A program made the translations under genes and the position numbers. From positions 62,001-126,000 of the forward strand of contig JBECUI020000027.1 in the NCBI GenBank assembly GCA_040954595.2: a stretch of 64,000 bases of DNA, read 5' to 3'. Below the pieces are notes generated by a model. The model had not been told where the DNA came from. It did not search any database and worked only from the letters and a program-made list of their open reading frames with translations. Shown piece after piece: positions 1 through 9,742 of this stretch. Origin of the DNA: Balanoglossus misakiensis (Eukaryota > Hemichordata). The number at the start of each line of letters is the position of its first letter. Position 1 is the first letter of the stretch.

Positions 1-325
1 TCCTTGGCCCATTGGCCCTCAGGTTCAGCGCTAAGCGCCTGCCGTAGCTTTTTGCTTCTAGGATGATTTCAGGCCGTGGTGTAGCTTCACAGGAAGGGAT
101 CTTCATGCGCTTTTCTTGGACCGAGATTGCTGGCGCCAGTATTGACATCTTGTGGTTTTTAGTTGGGTTGATTATTGGGATTTGAATAGTGGGATAGATT
201 CTACATTCGGGGAAGACTCTGCCCGCACTATGGAGATCAACTACCTGCCTCTGTTCGTATATCATATTCATGAATGATAATGAGCTCATGGCAATGCGGT
301 CGGCATCAAATGAGTTCCTGCGCAA
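1..325 (-). CDS. Possible partial reading frame running off the left edge
   Basis: On the minus strand the frame is free of stops from about position 427 down to position 1, roughly 140 codons, and leaves the window. A TTG at 325-323 is preceded by AGGAAG and is the best start; several internal ATG codons (for example in IAMSSLSF) lack a ribosome binding site. The translation has ordinary composition (motifs such as VVDLHSAGRVFPECRIYP and ILEAKSYGRRLALNL), but I recognise no family. It may be the end of a real gene, a decayed gene, or a chance open frame. The missing 3' end prevents a decision. Confidence 0.25.
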   Translation of the reverse strand, partial: MRRNSFDADRIAMSSLSFMNMIYEQRQVVDLHSAGRVFPECRIYPTIQIPIINPTKNHKMSILAPAISVQEKRMKIPSCEATPRPEIILEAKSYGRRLALNLRANGPR

Positions 326-910
326 GGTCTTCCTACTTAAAATTCCATGGGTTGACGAATATTCTAGAAGGCAAGCAGTCTCAGGGGGATGCCTAGATCC
401 AATACAAAGAAGCGTGAACCAATGGCTCTAATCACGTGCGGAACTCAAACCAGGTAGCGCATAATACGTTTCGCACATTTTTGGAGGGGGTAAAAATTGA
501 TTCCATAAATCTTAAAGGTATGTGATACGTGAGCAACTTATCCTGCTGGATAGCTTTTGAGGACAGGTTTAGTTTGTTCCAAGCACAGCACTATGGGCAG
601 GCAGGTACACGTAGACCGGGCCCTCCTGCTTCAAGGTCTATGCTTAATTCTCCAAGTGTCTTAAGTCTTTTGGCTAGTACTCTCTGTTTTCCTGCTCTCC
701 TTCTATTGGAAGAAAAGAAGAAGTTTCAGCAATGGTTTTTACGACTCTACGTTCCCCCACAGCTATAAAAAGATTGCTAAGATCGGTAAGATAAGAAGAT
801 TCTTCTTATCTACAAAGGTAAAATACGGTTAATCGTAACGTGCATTCGAATAATCCTGCGTATGTAACGAAAATTCTTGAGACGTCAACATGGAGAAGAA
901 AGGTACCGGC
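326..910. other. Stretch without a recognisable gene
   Basis: I find no convincing gene here. A plus-strand frame of 79 codons at 529-768 has no ribosome binding site and a low-complexity, atypical translation. The only distinct structure is the perfect palindrome at 789-811, listed separately, which lies about 100 bases before the amidohydrolase start. Confidence 0.5.
789..811. promoter_or_regulatory. Perfect 23-bp dyad upstream of the amidohydrolase
   Basis: AGATAAGAAGA, one T, then TCTTCTTATCT form an 11-bp perfect inverted repeat with a one-base centre. Such a tight dyad cannot fold as a terminator hairpin and is more like a protein operator. It sits about 100 bp before the next start codon. 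No regulator can be assigned. Confidence 0.35.
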
Positions 911-2512
911 ATGATGGAAACTTTGTATGAAAACGGCAATCTGCTCACCATGGACCCGGAGCATCCTCATGCCGAAGCACTCCTGGTCAGGGGAGAACAC
1001 ATTGTCTACGTTGGAAACAGCAGAACGGCCCAGGGCCTTATGGGGCCTGGAACCTCCCGGGTAGATCTTGCTGGAGACACCCTTATCCCAGGCTTTAACG
1101 ACAACCATATCCATAGCGTATTTGCCGGCCGCCGCTACAGTAGCTTGGATCTTTCAGGTCTGGATCTTTACCAGATCATTGACGCTTTAAAAGATTTCTA
1201 TCCTCAACCCCGTCCAAGACAGCTTCTGGAAGGGGCAAACTGGGACTACCCTTGCTGTCCCCGGCCTGACAAGAGTGCACTAGACCAAGCCTTCCCCCAT
1301 AACCCAGTCATCCTCAGTCAGTATGGGGGGCATGGCATATGGGCAAATTCTCTTGGACTCCGGCTTATGGGTATCTTTCACTGGTCAAAAGATCCCCCAG
1401 GCGGCAAGATCTTCAGAAACGAAGAGGGAGAACCCACTGGTATAGTGCAAGAACCAAAACATATTGGCATGGGGCTCATTCGCCATGCTTTACGGTATTG
1501 GGGGAGGAGATGGGCCTATGAGCAATTGATGGTTTCGTTAAGACTCTTCCGCCAAGTAGGCATTACCAGCGTCCAGGATAATACCTGGTTCCCTCCCCAC
1601 GTTCAGGCCCTTAAGGCTCTGGCTGAGAAGGGACTTTTGACAAGCAGGTTTTCTTGCTGGCATTTGGGAATAGTGCCCCTGCTCGATGCCCTTATGAGAT
1701 TCCAGCAGTTTCGCCCCCCTCTTTATGGCAGAGGCCCGATAAAGTATTTTTTAGATGGGACTTTTTCTTCTCGTAGCGCCTGGCTCACTCAAGACTACAA
1801 TGATAGCCTAGGGAGCTCCGGCCAGGGTAAAAATAGACAGACTATTCTCCGGTGGCTCCGAATTTTGAACAGGCGAGGTCGGCAAGGGGCCTTTCATGCC
1901 ATTGGCGACAGGGCTGTAAAAACTTTTTTAGATGCCTTGGCCATCCTCTATAAACAACACCCCGAAGCTCGGAAGCTCCGCTTCAGGCTGGAACATGCTC
2001 AGCTTATCCGAGAAGAGGATATCCCTAGAATTAGGGACTTTGGGGTCTTGGTCGCCTCCCAACCTCACGCCCTGATCAATCCCCAAAAAGACATCACTCT
2101 GCTGGGAAAAGAACGGGCAGAAAGGGCCTACCCCTACCGAAAACTCTTGGATGCCGGAGTTCCCCTCTCCTTTGGCTCTGACTACCCCGGAGAAGGAAGT
2201 TACTCCCCCTTGAAGGGCATCCGCCTGGCCATTGAGCGTCCTGACTCCCAGGCCATTAGTCCCTACGAGGCCCTGGCTTGCTACACAAAAAATGCAGCTT
2301 ATGCTGAATTTCAGGAAAAACAGAAGGGAATGCTAAAGGCAAACTACCTGGCCGACATGGTTCGACTGGAAAAAGATCTCACGAAGGAACTCCCAGAAGA
2401 GATTGAAAACATCCGAATCATCGAAACCATTTTAGGGGGAAAATGTGTCTACAAGAATCCTTTATCTGCCAAGAGAACCTTGGCAGATAAAGAAAAAACG
2501 GTAGTCTCCTGA
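911..2512 (+). CDS. Amidohydrolase, YtcJ family (Amidohydro_3)
   Basis: This is a metal-dependent hydrolase of the YtcJ group of the amidohydrolase superfamily, cytoplasmic, cleaving an amide or ester of unknown identity. The N-terminal beta-sandwich (METLYENGNLLTMDP) leads into the strand-1 metal motif NDNHIHS, with histidines at about residues 66 and 68. Further expected ligand segments follow: HAIGDRAV, LEHAQLI and the late aspartate in FGSDYPGEG. About 533 residues is normal for the family. An ATG seven codons upstream (890) is possible, but the ATG at 911 has AAAGG at the proper distance. The gene stands alone, convergent with the transhydrogenase operon. The substrate cannot be told from the sequence. 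Confidence 0.88.
   Translation: MMETLYENGNLLTMDPEHPHAEALLVRGEHIVYVGNSRTAQGLMGPGTSRVDLAGDTLIPGFNDNHIHSVFAGRRYSSLDLSGLDLYQIIDALKDFYPQPRPRQLLEGANWDYPCCPRPDKSALDQAFPHNPVILSQYGGHGIWANSLGLRLMGIFHWSKDPPGGKIFRNEEGEPTGIVQEPKHIGMGLIRHALRYWGRRWAYEQLMVSLRLFRQVGITSVQDNTWFPPHVQALKALAEKGLLTSRFSCWHLGIVPLLDALMRFQQFRPPLYGRGPIKYFLDGTFSSRSAWLTQDYNDSLGSSGQGKNRQTILRWLRILNRRGRQGAFHAIGDRAVKTFLDALAILYKQHPEARKLRFRLEHAQLIREEDIPRIRDFGVLVASQPHALINPQKDITLLGKERAERAYPYRKLLDAGVPLSFGSDYPGEGSYSPLKGIRLAIERPDSQAISPYEALACYTKNAAYAEFQEKQKGMLKANYLADMVRLEKDLTKELPEEIENIRIIETILGGKCVYKNPLSAKRTLADKEKTVVS
2461..2491. repeat. Strong hairpin in the 3' end of the amidohydrolase gene
   Basis: TTTATCTGCCAA (2461-2472), a 7-base loop, then TTGGCAGATAAA (2480-2491) form a perfect 12-bp stem inside the last codons of the amidohydrolase. 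A second hairpin, TCCTGAA-CAGT-TTCAGGA (2507-2524), spans its stop codon. Neither has a following T-run on the plus strand. Together they occupy the junction of two convergent genes and may act as a weak two-way transcription barrier. Confidence 0.4.
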
Positions 2513-2528
2513 ACAGTTTCAGGACAAC

Positions 2529-3962
2529 CTAGTCTTTAAATTCGGCAACCAGGCCCTGGATGGAGCGTTTGGCGTCACCAAAAAGCATCCGGGTATTCTC
2601 AGCAAAGAAAAGAGGGTTGTCTACCCCTGCAAAACCTGGGTTCAGAGAACGCTTGAACACTATCACTGTCCGGGCCTTGTCCACGTTGATCACTGGCATT
2701 CCAAAAAGGGGAGAAGATTCCTCGGATCGAGCAGCGGGGTTTACCACATCGTTGGCCCCGATGACCAGGACCACATCCACAATCTCCATGGTGGGGTTCA
2801 CATCGTCCATTTCTTTAAGTTGATCGTAGGGGACATCAGCTTCGGCTAGCAGAACATTCATGTGCCCCGGCATGCGCCCGGCTACGGGGTGTATGCCATA
2901 GTTCACCTCGGCACCGTTTTCTTGTAGCAAATCTCCAAGCTCTTTCACCGCATGCTGTGCCTGGGCAACGGCCATACCGTATCCGGGAACCACCAAAACA
3001 TTTCTGGCTGATTCAAGAATAGGATAGGTGTCTTGGATGCTGATGGGCTTGGCATCGCCCTTGAAACCTCCGCCTTTTTGGGAGGAACTCCCGCTGCCGG
3101 AACCAAAACCACTAAACAACACATTAGAAAGAGAACGGTTCATCGCCTTGCACATAATGTTGGTTAGAATGATTCCGCTGGAACCCACCAAGGCTCCCGA
3201 GACAATAAGAACATTGTTTTTAATAACAAATCCCGCAGCACAGGCAGCCATACCGCTATAGGAATTCAAAAGACTGATAACCACCGGCATATCCCCACCG
3301 CCAATGGGGATAACCACCAACACCCCTAAGACCAGACTGAAGCCGACCAGGACCAGCAGAACCGTATAGATTTCCAGAAAGGACAGGGCCGCCCCGGGGC
3401 CTAAGAAAGGGCTTCCAAAGGACAAAAGTAGGGCCGATCCAACAATAAGGAGAAGCACAAGGGCGTTGACAACTTGCTGCCCACTGTACAAAAAGGGTTT
3501 GGAGGAGAACTTCTCCGAAAGTTTCCCCCAAGCTACTACAGAACCGGTAAAAGTGACTCCCCCAATAAGGATGGTAAGGGCAATGATGAGTAGACTTCCT
3601 CCGTTAACTGCGGCGATTTCCCCAGCCGTGTAGATCCTCTGGAATTCGCCCCAACCCACGAGAAGGCTGGCAATACCTCCAAAGCCATTGAAAAGAGCCA
3701 CCATCTCGGGCATGGCCGTCATGGCTACCAGTCTGGCGGCCAGAGCCCCGATAACCGTACCTGCTGCCAATCCCACGAGGATAAATGGCCAGTGAATCAA
3801 ACTGTCCGAAGCCAAAGCAGTGAGGATGGCCAGAAGCATCCCAATTGAAGAGATACGGTTCCCCCGGCGAGCGGTGGCCGATTTGCCTAGCATTTTCAGT
3901 CCGAATACAAAAAGAATAGCGCTGATAATGTAAAGAAAATTCTGGATATCCGGAGTAATCAT
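2529..3962 (-). CDS. pntB: NAD(P) transhydrogenase subunit beta
   Basis: Membrane subunit of the proton-translocating transhydrogenase, which passes hydride between NADH and NADP+ using the proton gradient. The N-terminal two thirds holds about nine hydrophobic segments. The C-terminal soluble domain III (from about residue 320) binds NADP(H), with VVPGYGMAVAQAQHA as the nucleotide loop and later GANDVVNPAAR and KRSLNPGFAGVDNPLF, all typical of PntB. Length of 477 residues is normal. Its ATG overlaps the stop of the preceding subunit by four bases (ATGA), so the three genes are translationally coupled. Last gene of the operon. Confidence 0.96.
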   Translation of the reverse strand: MITPDIQNFLYIISAILFVFGLKMLGKSATARRGNRISSIGMLLAILTALASDSLIHWPFILVGLAAGTVIGALAARLVAMTAMPEMVALFNGFGGIASLLVGWGEFQRIYTAGEIAAVNGGSLLIIALTILIGGVTFTGSVVAWGKLSEKFSSKPFLYSGQQVVNALVLLLIVGSALLLSFGSPFLGPGAALSFLEIYTVLLVLVGFSLVLGVLVVIPIGGGDMPVVISLLNSYSGMAACAAGFVIKNNVLIVSGALVGSSGIILTNIMCKAMNRSLSNVLFSGFGSGSGSSSQKGGGFKGDAKPISIQDTYPILESARNVLVVPGYGMAVAQAQHAVKELGDLLQENGAEVNYGIHPVAGRMPGHMNVLLAEADVPYDQLKEMDDVNPTMEIVDVVLVIGANDVVNPAARSEESSPLFGMPVINVDKARTVIVFKRSLNPGFAGVDNPLFFAENTRMLFGDAKRSIQGLVAEFKD

Positions 3963-4270
3963 TTCCGACCCTCCGAAGTTTTGCTTGAGTTCCCAAACAT
4001 CCCCAGCATGCGGTCAGTAACCAGGTAGCCCCCGACAACATTAATCGTAGCAAAGGTAACAGCCAAAGTTCCCATAATCGTTCGGAGCGGATCAGCCTGG
4101 ATGCTCCAGACCCCAAGCAGACTGATCAGGGCTCCCACAATAGTAATGCCACTAATGGCATTGGAACCGGACATCAACGGTGTATGAAGCTGGCTGGGCA
4201 CCTTGGCGATCAACTCAAACCCCAGAAAAGTGGCAAGAACCAGAACAAAGATCAACATGATTCCCATCAT
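3959..4270 (-). CDS. pntAB: NAD(P) transhydrogenase subunit alpha, membrane part (alpha-2)
   Basis: A 103-residue protein with three predicted membrane helices, matching the C-terminal membrane segment of the E. coli alpha subunit, which is a separate gene in many bacteria. The segments MMGIMLIFVLVLATFLGFEL and HTPLMSGSNAISGITIVGAL are characteristic. It forms part of the proton channel with PntB. It overlaps both neighbours by four bases, so stoichiometric translation is expected. Confidence 0.94.
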   Translation of the reverse strand: MMGIMLIFVLVLATFLGFELIAKVPSQLHTPLMSGSNAISGITIVGALISLLGVWSIQADPLRTIMGTLAVTFATINVVGGYLVTDRMLGMFGNSSKTSEGRK

Positions 4271-5400
4271 AGGACTCCTTCATAAAACTTTTTAATAGCG
4301 GGGTGAATGATTTCTCCGTTATGAACAACCAAAGAACCTGCCAGAATCTCATCATTTATATTAAGGCTTAAACCCTTCTTCTCAGCGTCCCAGAAATGCG
4401 TTAACAGGTTTACCTGATTACCCGCATACAAGAGGCTGGCGTGGGTCGCTACCTCGCCAGCAAGATTGTCCATTCCAATAATGCGCACCCCATTGACGAG
4501 AACTTCCTGATCCACAACGGTTCCTGCCACGTTTCCCCCACTCCCAGCGGCCAAGTCAACGACAACGGAACCGGGTTTCATGCCTTTTACCATGTCGGCG
4601 GTAATGATTATCGGTGCTTTTCTGCCGAAAATCTTGGCCGTGGTAATAACAATGTCTGAAAGAGCACAGTGTTTAGCCATGACTTCTCGCTGCTTGAGCA
4701 GCTGCTCTTCAGTAAGTGCCTTAGCATAGCCATCCTTTGTTTGGCCGGTCTCTCCCAGATCCACCTTAACAAATTTTGCCCCTAGAGATTGAACCTGCTC
4801 TTCCACCACAGGCCGGGTATCAAAGGCCTCCACCCGGCCCCCTAAACGGCGGGCCGTGGCAATGGCCTGAAGGCCTGCCACTCCTGCACCAATAACAAAA
4901 ATCCTGGCTGGGCTCAAGGTCCCTGCCGGGGTCATCATCATTGGAATAACCGTGCTCAACCTCTCGGCTGCCTTGAGAACCGCCACATACCCTGCCAGGC
5001 TGGCTTGGGAGCTTATGGCATCCATCTTCTGAGCCAGGGTGGTTCGGGGAATCATTTCCATGCTAAGGGCAGAGATGCCCAATCCAGCATATTTTTCCAC
5101 AAGTTCCCGATTGTTGTAGGGGTCAAGAAAACTAATATGAAGACTGCCCGATTTCATCCAGGCCACCTCTTCTGGGGTAGAGGGGTTGAGCCTGAGAACC
5201 ACATCGGCTCGACTATAAATCTTTGCTCTATCGGCTTCTACCACCGCCCCGGCCTCTTTGAAAGCGTCATCGCTGAAGTGACTGGAAAGTCCCGTCTCTA
5301 CAACAACTTCCCCTCCCTCTAAGGCCTTGAGTTTCCGCACCATCTCAGGAACAAGCGCCGAGCGAGAATCATGAGGTTCTTTGGGCGCTACGATAATCAT
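4267..5400 (-). CDS. pntAA: NAD(P) transhydrogenase subunit alpha, soluble NAD-binding part (alpha-1)
   Basis: Cytoplasmic domain I of the transhydrogenase, related to alanine dehydrogenase; it binds NAD(H) and hands hydride to domain III of PntB. The Rossmann loop VIGAGVAGLQAIATARRLGG lies near residue 170, and the family segments EPHDSRSALVP at the N-terminus and MKPGSVVVDLAAGSGGN follow. Length 377 residues is standard for the split-alpha form. The ATG is preceded by GAGGATCCTT. It is the first gene of the pntAA-pntAB-pntB operon and diverges from isocitrate dehydrogenase. Confidence 0.96.
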   Translation of the reverse strand: MIIVAPKEPHDSRSALVPEMVRKLKALEGGEVVVETGLSSHFSDDAFKEAGAVVEADRAKIYSRADVVLRLNPSTPEEVAWMKSGSLHISFLDPYNNRELVEKYAGLGISALSMEMIPRTTLAQKMDAISSQASLAGYVAVLKAAERLSTVIPMMMTPAGTLSPARIFVIGAGVAGLQAIATARRLGGRVEAFDTRPVVEEQVQSLGAKFVKVDLGETGQTKDGYAKALTEEQLLKQREVMAKHCALSDIVITTAKIFGRKAPIIITADMVKGMKPGSVVVDLAAGSGGNVAGTVVDQEVLVNGVRIIGMDNLAGEVATHASLLYAGNQVNLLTHFWDAEKKGLSLNINDEILAGSLVVHNGEIIHPAIKKFYEGVL

Positions 5401-5436
5401 AAGGATCCTCTTTTATTGTATAGAATTGTGGCAGTC

Positions 5437-5465
5437 AGTATAAAGGAGAAACCTATTTTTGACAA
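5437..5465 (-). promoter_or_regulatory. Predicted sigma70-type promoter of the transhydrogenase operon
   Basis: On the minus strand TTGTCA (5465-5460) and TATACT (5442-5437) are separated by exactly 17 bases, close to the sigma70 consensus. Transcription would start about 30 bases before the pntAA start codon. No clear operator is seen. Confidence 0.65.
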
Positions 5466-5668
5466 GAATATAAGAGCAAATAAGGAAGAAAGGAATTGAG
5501 AGTCTCACTATAAGCCGCAAGTGACTTGCTCAAGGCAGGATTTTTGGGCACAGAGAATTTTTAAAAGAAGTTTCAGGTCTTAGAGAATTGCACTCCCCTG
5601 GGGGTTTCGGGTAAGCTTAAGCGACTCCAGGACTAGATATTTATTTTTTGTCAAAAAAAAGGATAAAC

Positions 5669-7888
5669 ATGGAACATAAAATTATTTATACCCTTACCGA
5701 TGAGGCACCCTTTCTGGCAACAAGCTCTCTGCTCCCTCTGATACGGGCCTTCACTAAGTCAGCAAGAATCAATATCGAAACCAAGGATATTTCTCTGGCA
5801 GGCAGAATTCTGGCAAAATTTTCAGACTACCTACCTGGAGACAAAAGGGTTCCCGATGCCCTGACCGAATTAGAAAATTTGGTTAAAAGACCTGAAACCA
5901 ACATAATAAAACTTCCCAATATCAGCGCTTCTATTCCTCAAATCAAAGCGGCCATACAGGAGCTTCAGAACCAGGGATACCCCCTTCCTGACTACCCTGA
6001 TGAGGCTCTTAGCAGCCAAGAAAAAAAAATAAAAAACCTTTATGACCAGGTAAAGGGTAGTGCCGTCAACCCCGTCATCAGGGAAGGCAACTCCGACAGG
6101 AGAGTCGCTAAAGCGGTTAAGGCCTATGCAAAAAAGCATCCTCACAGCATGGGAACCTGGGTACCGCACTCCAAAACTCATGTTGCCAGCATGAGCTCCG
6201 GAGATTTTTACGGCAGTGAAAAATCCATTACCCTGCACCAAGAAACCCAAGCTTGTGTAGAGTTTGTTGGAGAGGATGGATTGTCTACCAAACTCAGAGA
6301 GGGCCTCCGTTTACTCGCTGGGGAAATTGTTGATGCCGCCGTCATGAACCGTAAGGCTCTGCGAAACTTTATTAAGGAAGAAATTCGGAAGGCCAAAGAG
6401 GAGAAGGTTCTTTTTTCTGTTCACCTTAAAGCTACCATGATGAAGGTTTCCGATCCTCTAATCTTTGGTTCTGTGGTTTCGGTTTTTTTCCATAAGGTTT
6501 TTGAAAAGCATCGTCAGGTTTTCGACGAGTTGAAAATCAAGGTCGACAACGGCTTGGGAGACTTGCTCGCCAAGATTCAAAACCTTCCGGAAAATCAAAG
6601 GAAGGAAATAGAAGAAGATATTCAGAAATGCTATGAACATGGCCCTGAACTGGCTATGGTAAATTCAGACAAGGGTATCACCAACCTTCATGTACCCAGC
6701 GATGTTATTATTGATGCTTCTATGCCCTCGGTCATACGGAACTCGGGACAGATGCTAGGCCGGGATGGGCAATGGAAAGATGTAAAAGCTCTTATTCCCG
6801 ACCGTAGCTATGCAGGAGTCTATCAAACTACCATCGATTACTGTAAAGAAAAGGGAACATTTGATCCCACCTCCATGGGAAACGTCTCCAATGTGGGGCT
6901 TATGGCCCAGAAGGCCGAAGAATACGGTTCTCATGACAAAACCTTTGAAGCCCCTGCCTCAGGAAGGTTCCTGGTAAAAGACTCCGCCGGGAACATTCTG
7001 TTGGAACAGCCCGCTGAGAAAGGGGATATCTTCCGGATGTGTCAGGTAAAAGATGCCCCCATCCGCGATTGGGTAAAACTAGCCTTAAGTCGAGCCAAGA
7101 GCACCGGGGCTCCGGCAGTTTTCTGGTTAGATAAAAACCGCCCCCACGATGCCAGGCTTATAGAGAAAGTGGAGCTCTACTTGCAGGAATCTGATACTGC
7201 CAATTTGGAAATCCATATTATGCCTCCCCAAGAAGCCACTCGTTACACCCTGCAACGATTGAGCCAGGGTCTAGACAGCATTTCGGTAACTGGCAATGTC
7301 CTTAGAGACTACCTTACCGACCTCTTTCCCATTCTGGAACTGGGAACCAGTGCAAAGATGCTTTCCATTGTGCCTCTGATGGAAGGGGGAGGTCTTTTTG
7401 AAACTGGCGCCGGGGGATCAGCTCCAAAGCATGTTCAGCAGTTTATGGAAGAAGGACATCTACGCTGGGACTCCCTGGGAGAATTTCTGGCACTGGCGGT
7501 TTCCCTGGAACATTTGTCTCGTTTCTCTCAAAACCCCAAGGCTCAGGTTCTGGCTGAAACCTTGGATCAGGCCACGGAACTTCTCTTGGTAGATCAGAAG
7601 TCCCCTTCAAGAAAAGTGGGAGAATTAGATAACCGAGGAAGCCATTTCTATCTGGCTCTCTACTGGGCCAGGTACCTGGCTGACCAAAGTCAGGACCCGG
7701 AACTGCAAAAACGCTTTTCTCCTCTGGCTGATGCTCTGAGTAAGAATGAACAAAACATTGCGACTGAGCTCCTGGAAGTCCAGGGAAGACCCGTAGACTT
7801 GGGAGGTTATTATCGACCTAACCTAGAGCTAGTCAATGTTGCCATGCGGCCTAGCAAAAATTTTAATAAAATTCTTAATAACTTTTAA
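5669..7888 (+). CDS. icd: Isocitrate dehydrogenase, NADP-dependent, monomeric type
   Basis: Converts isocitrate and NADP+ to 2-oxoglutarate, CO2 and NADPH. The protein matches the monomeric class (about 740 residues; here 739) from end to end, for example [20 protein letters not shown] at the N-terminus, [20 protein letters not shown], and the [11 protein letters not shown] segment of the cofactor region. A TTG seven codons upstream is in frame, but the ATG at 5669 has AAGGA at ideal spacing and gives the family's usual N-terminus. It is divergent from the transhydrogenase operon; both systems set the NADPH pool and may be co-regulated through the 270-bp shared upstream region. Confidence 0.95.
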   Translation: MEHKIIYTLTDEAPFLATSSLLPLIRAFTKSARINIETKDISLAGRILAKFSDYLPGDKRVPDALTELENLVKRPETNIIKLPNISASIPQIKAAIQELQNQGYPLPDYPDEALSSQEKKIKNLYDQVKGSAVNPVIREGNSDRRVAKAVKAYAKKHPHSMGTWVPHSKTHVASMSSGDFYGSEKSITLHQETQACVEFVGEDGLSTKLREGLRLLAGEIVDAAVMNRKALRNFIKEEIRKAKEEKVLFSVHLKATMMKVSDPLIFGSVVSVFFHKVFEKHRQVFDELKIKVDNGLGDLLAKIQNLPENQRKEIEEDIQKCYEHGPELAMVNSDKGITNLHVPSDVIIDASMPSVIRNSGQMLGRDGQWKDVKALIPDRSYAGVYQTTIDYCKEKGTFDPTSMGNVSNVGLMAQKAEEYGSHDKTFEAPASGRFLVKDSAGNILLEQPAEKGDIFRMCQVKDAPIRDWVKLALSRAKSTGAPAVFWLDKNRPHDARLIEKVELYLQESDTANLEIHIMPPQEATRYTLQRLSQGLDSISVTGNVLRDYLTDLFPILELGTSAKMLSIVPLMEGGGLFETGAGGSAPKHVQQFMEEGHLRWDSLGEFLALAVSLEHLSRFSQNPKAQVLAETLDQATELLLVDQKSPSRKVGELDNRGSHFYLALYWARYLADQSQDPELQKRFSPLADALSKNEQNIATELLEVQGRPVDLGGYYRPNLELVNVAMRPSKNFNKILNNF

Positions 7889-8194
7889 ATTCCTCGCATA
7901 AGATGGGGCTGATCACTGAGGAAAACCAGAAAGCGAGAGACCCATAAGAAGTTGCCAAGGGAGTCCGAGTGGGGGGAAGGCAGCAGGATTTTTTGTTATT
8001 TTCTCACTTAACTTTAGAATAAACTCCAAAATTAAGCCTTTTTATACAAATTCTCTTCAAACAACGCATAGGGGAAATATTCCTACTTAAACTCCCAGAC
8101 ATATTGGTTCCATAAGCATTTATATTGACAGAAACCAAATTTTCACATAAAGTCAAACCATCCTGTTTTTTAAAAATTGCAAGTTGGTTGAACT
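7889..8194. other. Intergenic region with promoter of the first sugar importer
   Basis: No gene is visible in these 306 bases. The left part contains no convincing terminator for isocitrate dehydrogenase. The right part is AT-rich and holds the promoter listed at 8125-8153. Confidence 0.6.
8125..8153 (+). promoter_or_regulatory. Predicted sigma70-type promoter of the ABC sugar operon
   Basis: A consensus TTGACA (8125-8130) and TAAAGT (8148-8153) are spaced by 17 bases, about 40 bases ahead of the first gene of the importer. Nearby AT-rich sequence is compatible with an UP-type element, but no operator can be assigned. Confidence 0.6.
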
Positions 8195-9742
8195 TTGGAA
8201 GAACTAATCCTTTCCATGCACAATATAGATAAGCGATTCTCAGGAGTTCATGCTCTCAAAAGAGTGAATTTTGATTTGCGTCGAGGTGAGATTCATGCTT
8301 TGGTTGGGGAAAACGGTGCTGGAAAATCAACCCTCATGAAAACGCTGACGGGAATATATGCCAAGGATTCCGGCGAAATCCACTACATGGGCAAGCTATC
8401 AAATCCTCGAAGGCCAGAGGAAGCCCTTCAGATGGGCATAGGTATCATCCATCAGGAACTCAACATGATGGACCATCTGACGGTGGCGCAGAACATTTTT
8501 ATCGGACGGGAACCCCTTCGCGGAAGATCTTTCTTTCTTGATGAAAAACGACTCAATCGACAGACCTCGGAATTGTTAAGCACCCTGAACATGGACATAG
8601 ACCCTAAAGTCACTTTAGGGAAACTCACGGTGGGAAAGCAGCAGATGGTAGAAATCGCCAAGGCGGTTTCCCACGAACTGCGTATTCTGATTTTGGATGA
8701 ACCCAGTGCAGCCCTTACGGAAACCGAGATAGAAGAACTCTTCGCCATCATGCGGAAATTGAGCTCCAGAGGAGTGGGAATGATTTACATTTCTCACCGC
8801 ATGAATGAGATTGGCAGAGTAACAGACCGTGTGACAGTAATGCGGGATGGTGAATCCATCGGGACCGGTAAAACAACTGAGTTGTCCACAGAAAACATTA
8901 TTAAAATGATGGTAGGCCGGGTCATCTATGAGAAACCCAAGGAGAAGAGCCAGGTTTCAAGTAAGGCCGAAACAATTTTGAAAGTTGAGAATCTCAATGC
9001 TGGTAAACTGGTTAAGGATGTCAGCTTTGAACTCAGAAAAGGAGAAATTCTTGGTTTTGCCGGTTTGATGGGTGCTGGAAGAACCGAAACTGCCAGGGCC
9101 CTGTTTGGAGCCGATAAAATAGAAAGCGGTGTTATTTATCTTAAAGGACACCCCATCCACATCACCTCTCCGGGGGATGCCGTATCCCATGGCATAGGCT
9201 ACCTCTCGGAAGATCGCAAACGTTTTGGTCTAGCTGTTAACCTCAGCGTTAAAGATAACGCCATTTTAGCCTCCTATCAGGATTTCGATCAGAGCCTCGT
9301 ACTTCCCAGGGAAGAAATAGAAAAAATAGTCACAGACTACATTACAAAGCTGAATGTAAAGACCCCCTCTCTGCATCAGTTGCTGAAAAACCTCTCTGGA
9401 GGAAACCAACAAAAGATAGTTATTGCTAAATGGCTCATAAAAAACAGCGATATTCTCATTTTTGACGAACCTACCCGAGGCATTGATATCGGGGCTAAAA
9501 GCGAGATCTACACCCTGATGAACGAACTCATCAAGGAGGGTAAATCCATTATTATGATCTCATCGGAACTGCCTGAGATCTTAAGAATGAGCGACAGAAT
9601 CATCGTAATGTGTGAGGGACGCATCACCGGGACCTTAGATATTGAGAATGCTAGCCAGGAAGCAATTATGAACTATGCCACCATGAGGAATGGAGATCTG
9701 GAAGATGGACAGAGAAATGATCACGATAGAGAAATTCAATAG
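8195..9742 (+). CDS. Sugar ABC transporter, duplicated ATP-binding protein (RbsA/MglA family)
   Basis: Cytoplasmic ATPase powering import of a monosaccharide or similar compound. It has two nucleotide-binding domains in one chain (515 residues, standard). Domain 1 has Walker A GENGAGKST (about residue 40), signature LTVGKQQMVEIAKA and Walker B ILILDEPSAAL. Domain 2 has the usual degenerate Walker A GLMGAGRTE, signature NLSGGNQQKIVIAKW and intact Walker B ILIFDEPTRG. The start is TTG at 8195, because homology begins at once (LILSMHNIDKRFSGVHALK); the next ATG (8216) would cut that strand. The ribosome binding site is weak. First gene of a three-gene operon; it overlaps the permease gene. Confidence 0.92.
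   Translation: MEELILSMHNIDKRFSGVHALKRVNFDLRRGEIHALVGENGAGKSTLMKTLTGIYAKDSGEIHYMGKLSNPRRPEEALQMGIGIIHQELNMMDHLTVAQNIFIGREPLRGRSFFLDEKRLNRQTSELLSTLNMDIDPKVTLGKLTVGKQQMVEIAKAVSHELRILILDEPSAALTETEIEELFAIMRKLSSRGVGMIYISHRMNEIGRVTDRVTVMRDGESIGTGKTTELSTENIIKMMVGRVIYEKPKEKSQVSSKAETILKVENLNAGKLVKDVSFELRKGEILGFAGLMGAGRTETARALFGADKIESGVIYLKGHPIHITSPGDAVSHGIGYLSEDRKRFGLAVNLSVKDNAILASYQDFDQSLVLPREEIEKIVTDYITKLNVKTPSLHQLLKNLSGGNQQKIVIAKWLIKNSDILIFDEPTRGIDIGAKSEIYTLMNELIKEGKSIIMISSELPEILRMSDRIIVMCEGRITGTLDIENASQEAIMNYATMRNGDLEDGQRNDHDREIQ

Noticed and set aside
529-768. 79-codon plus-strand frame near the left end
   Set aside because: No ribosome site; translation is not protein-like in composition.
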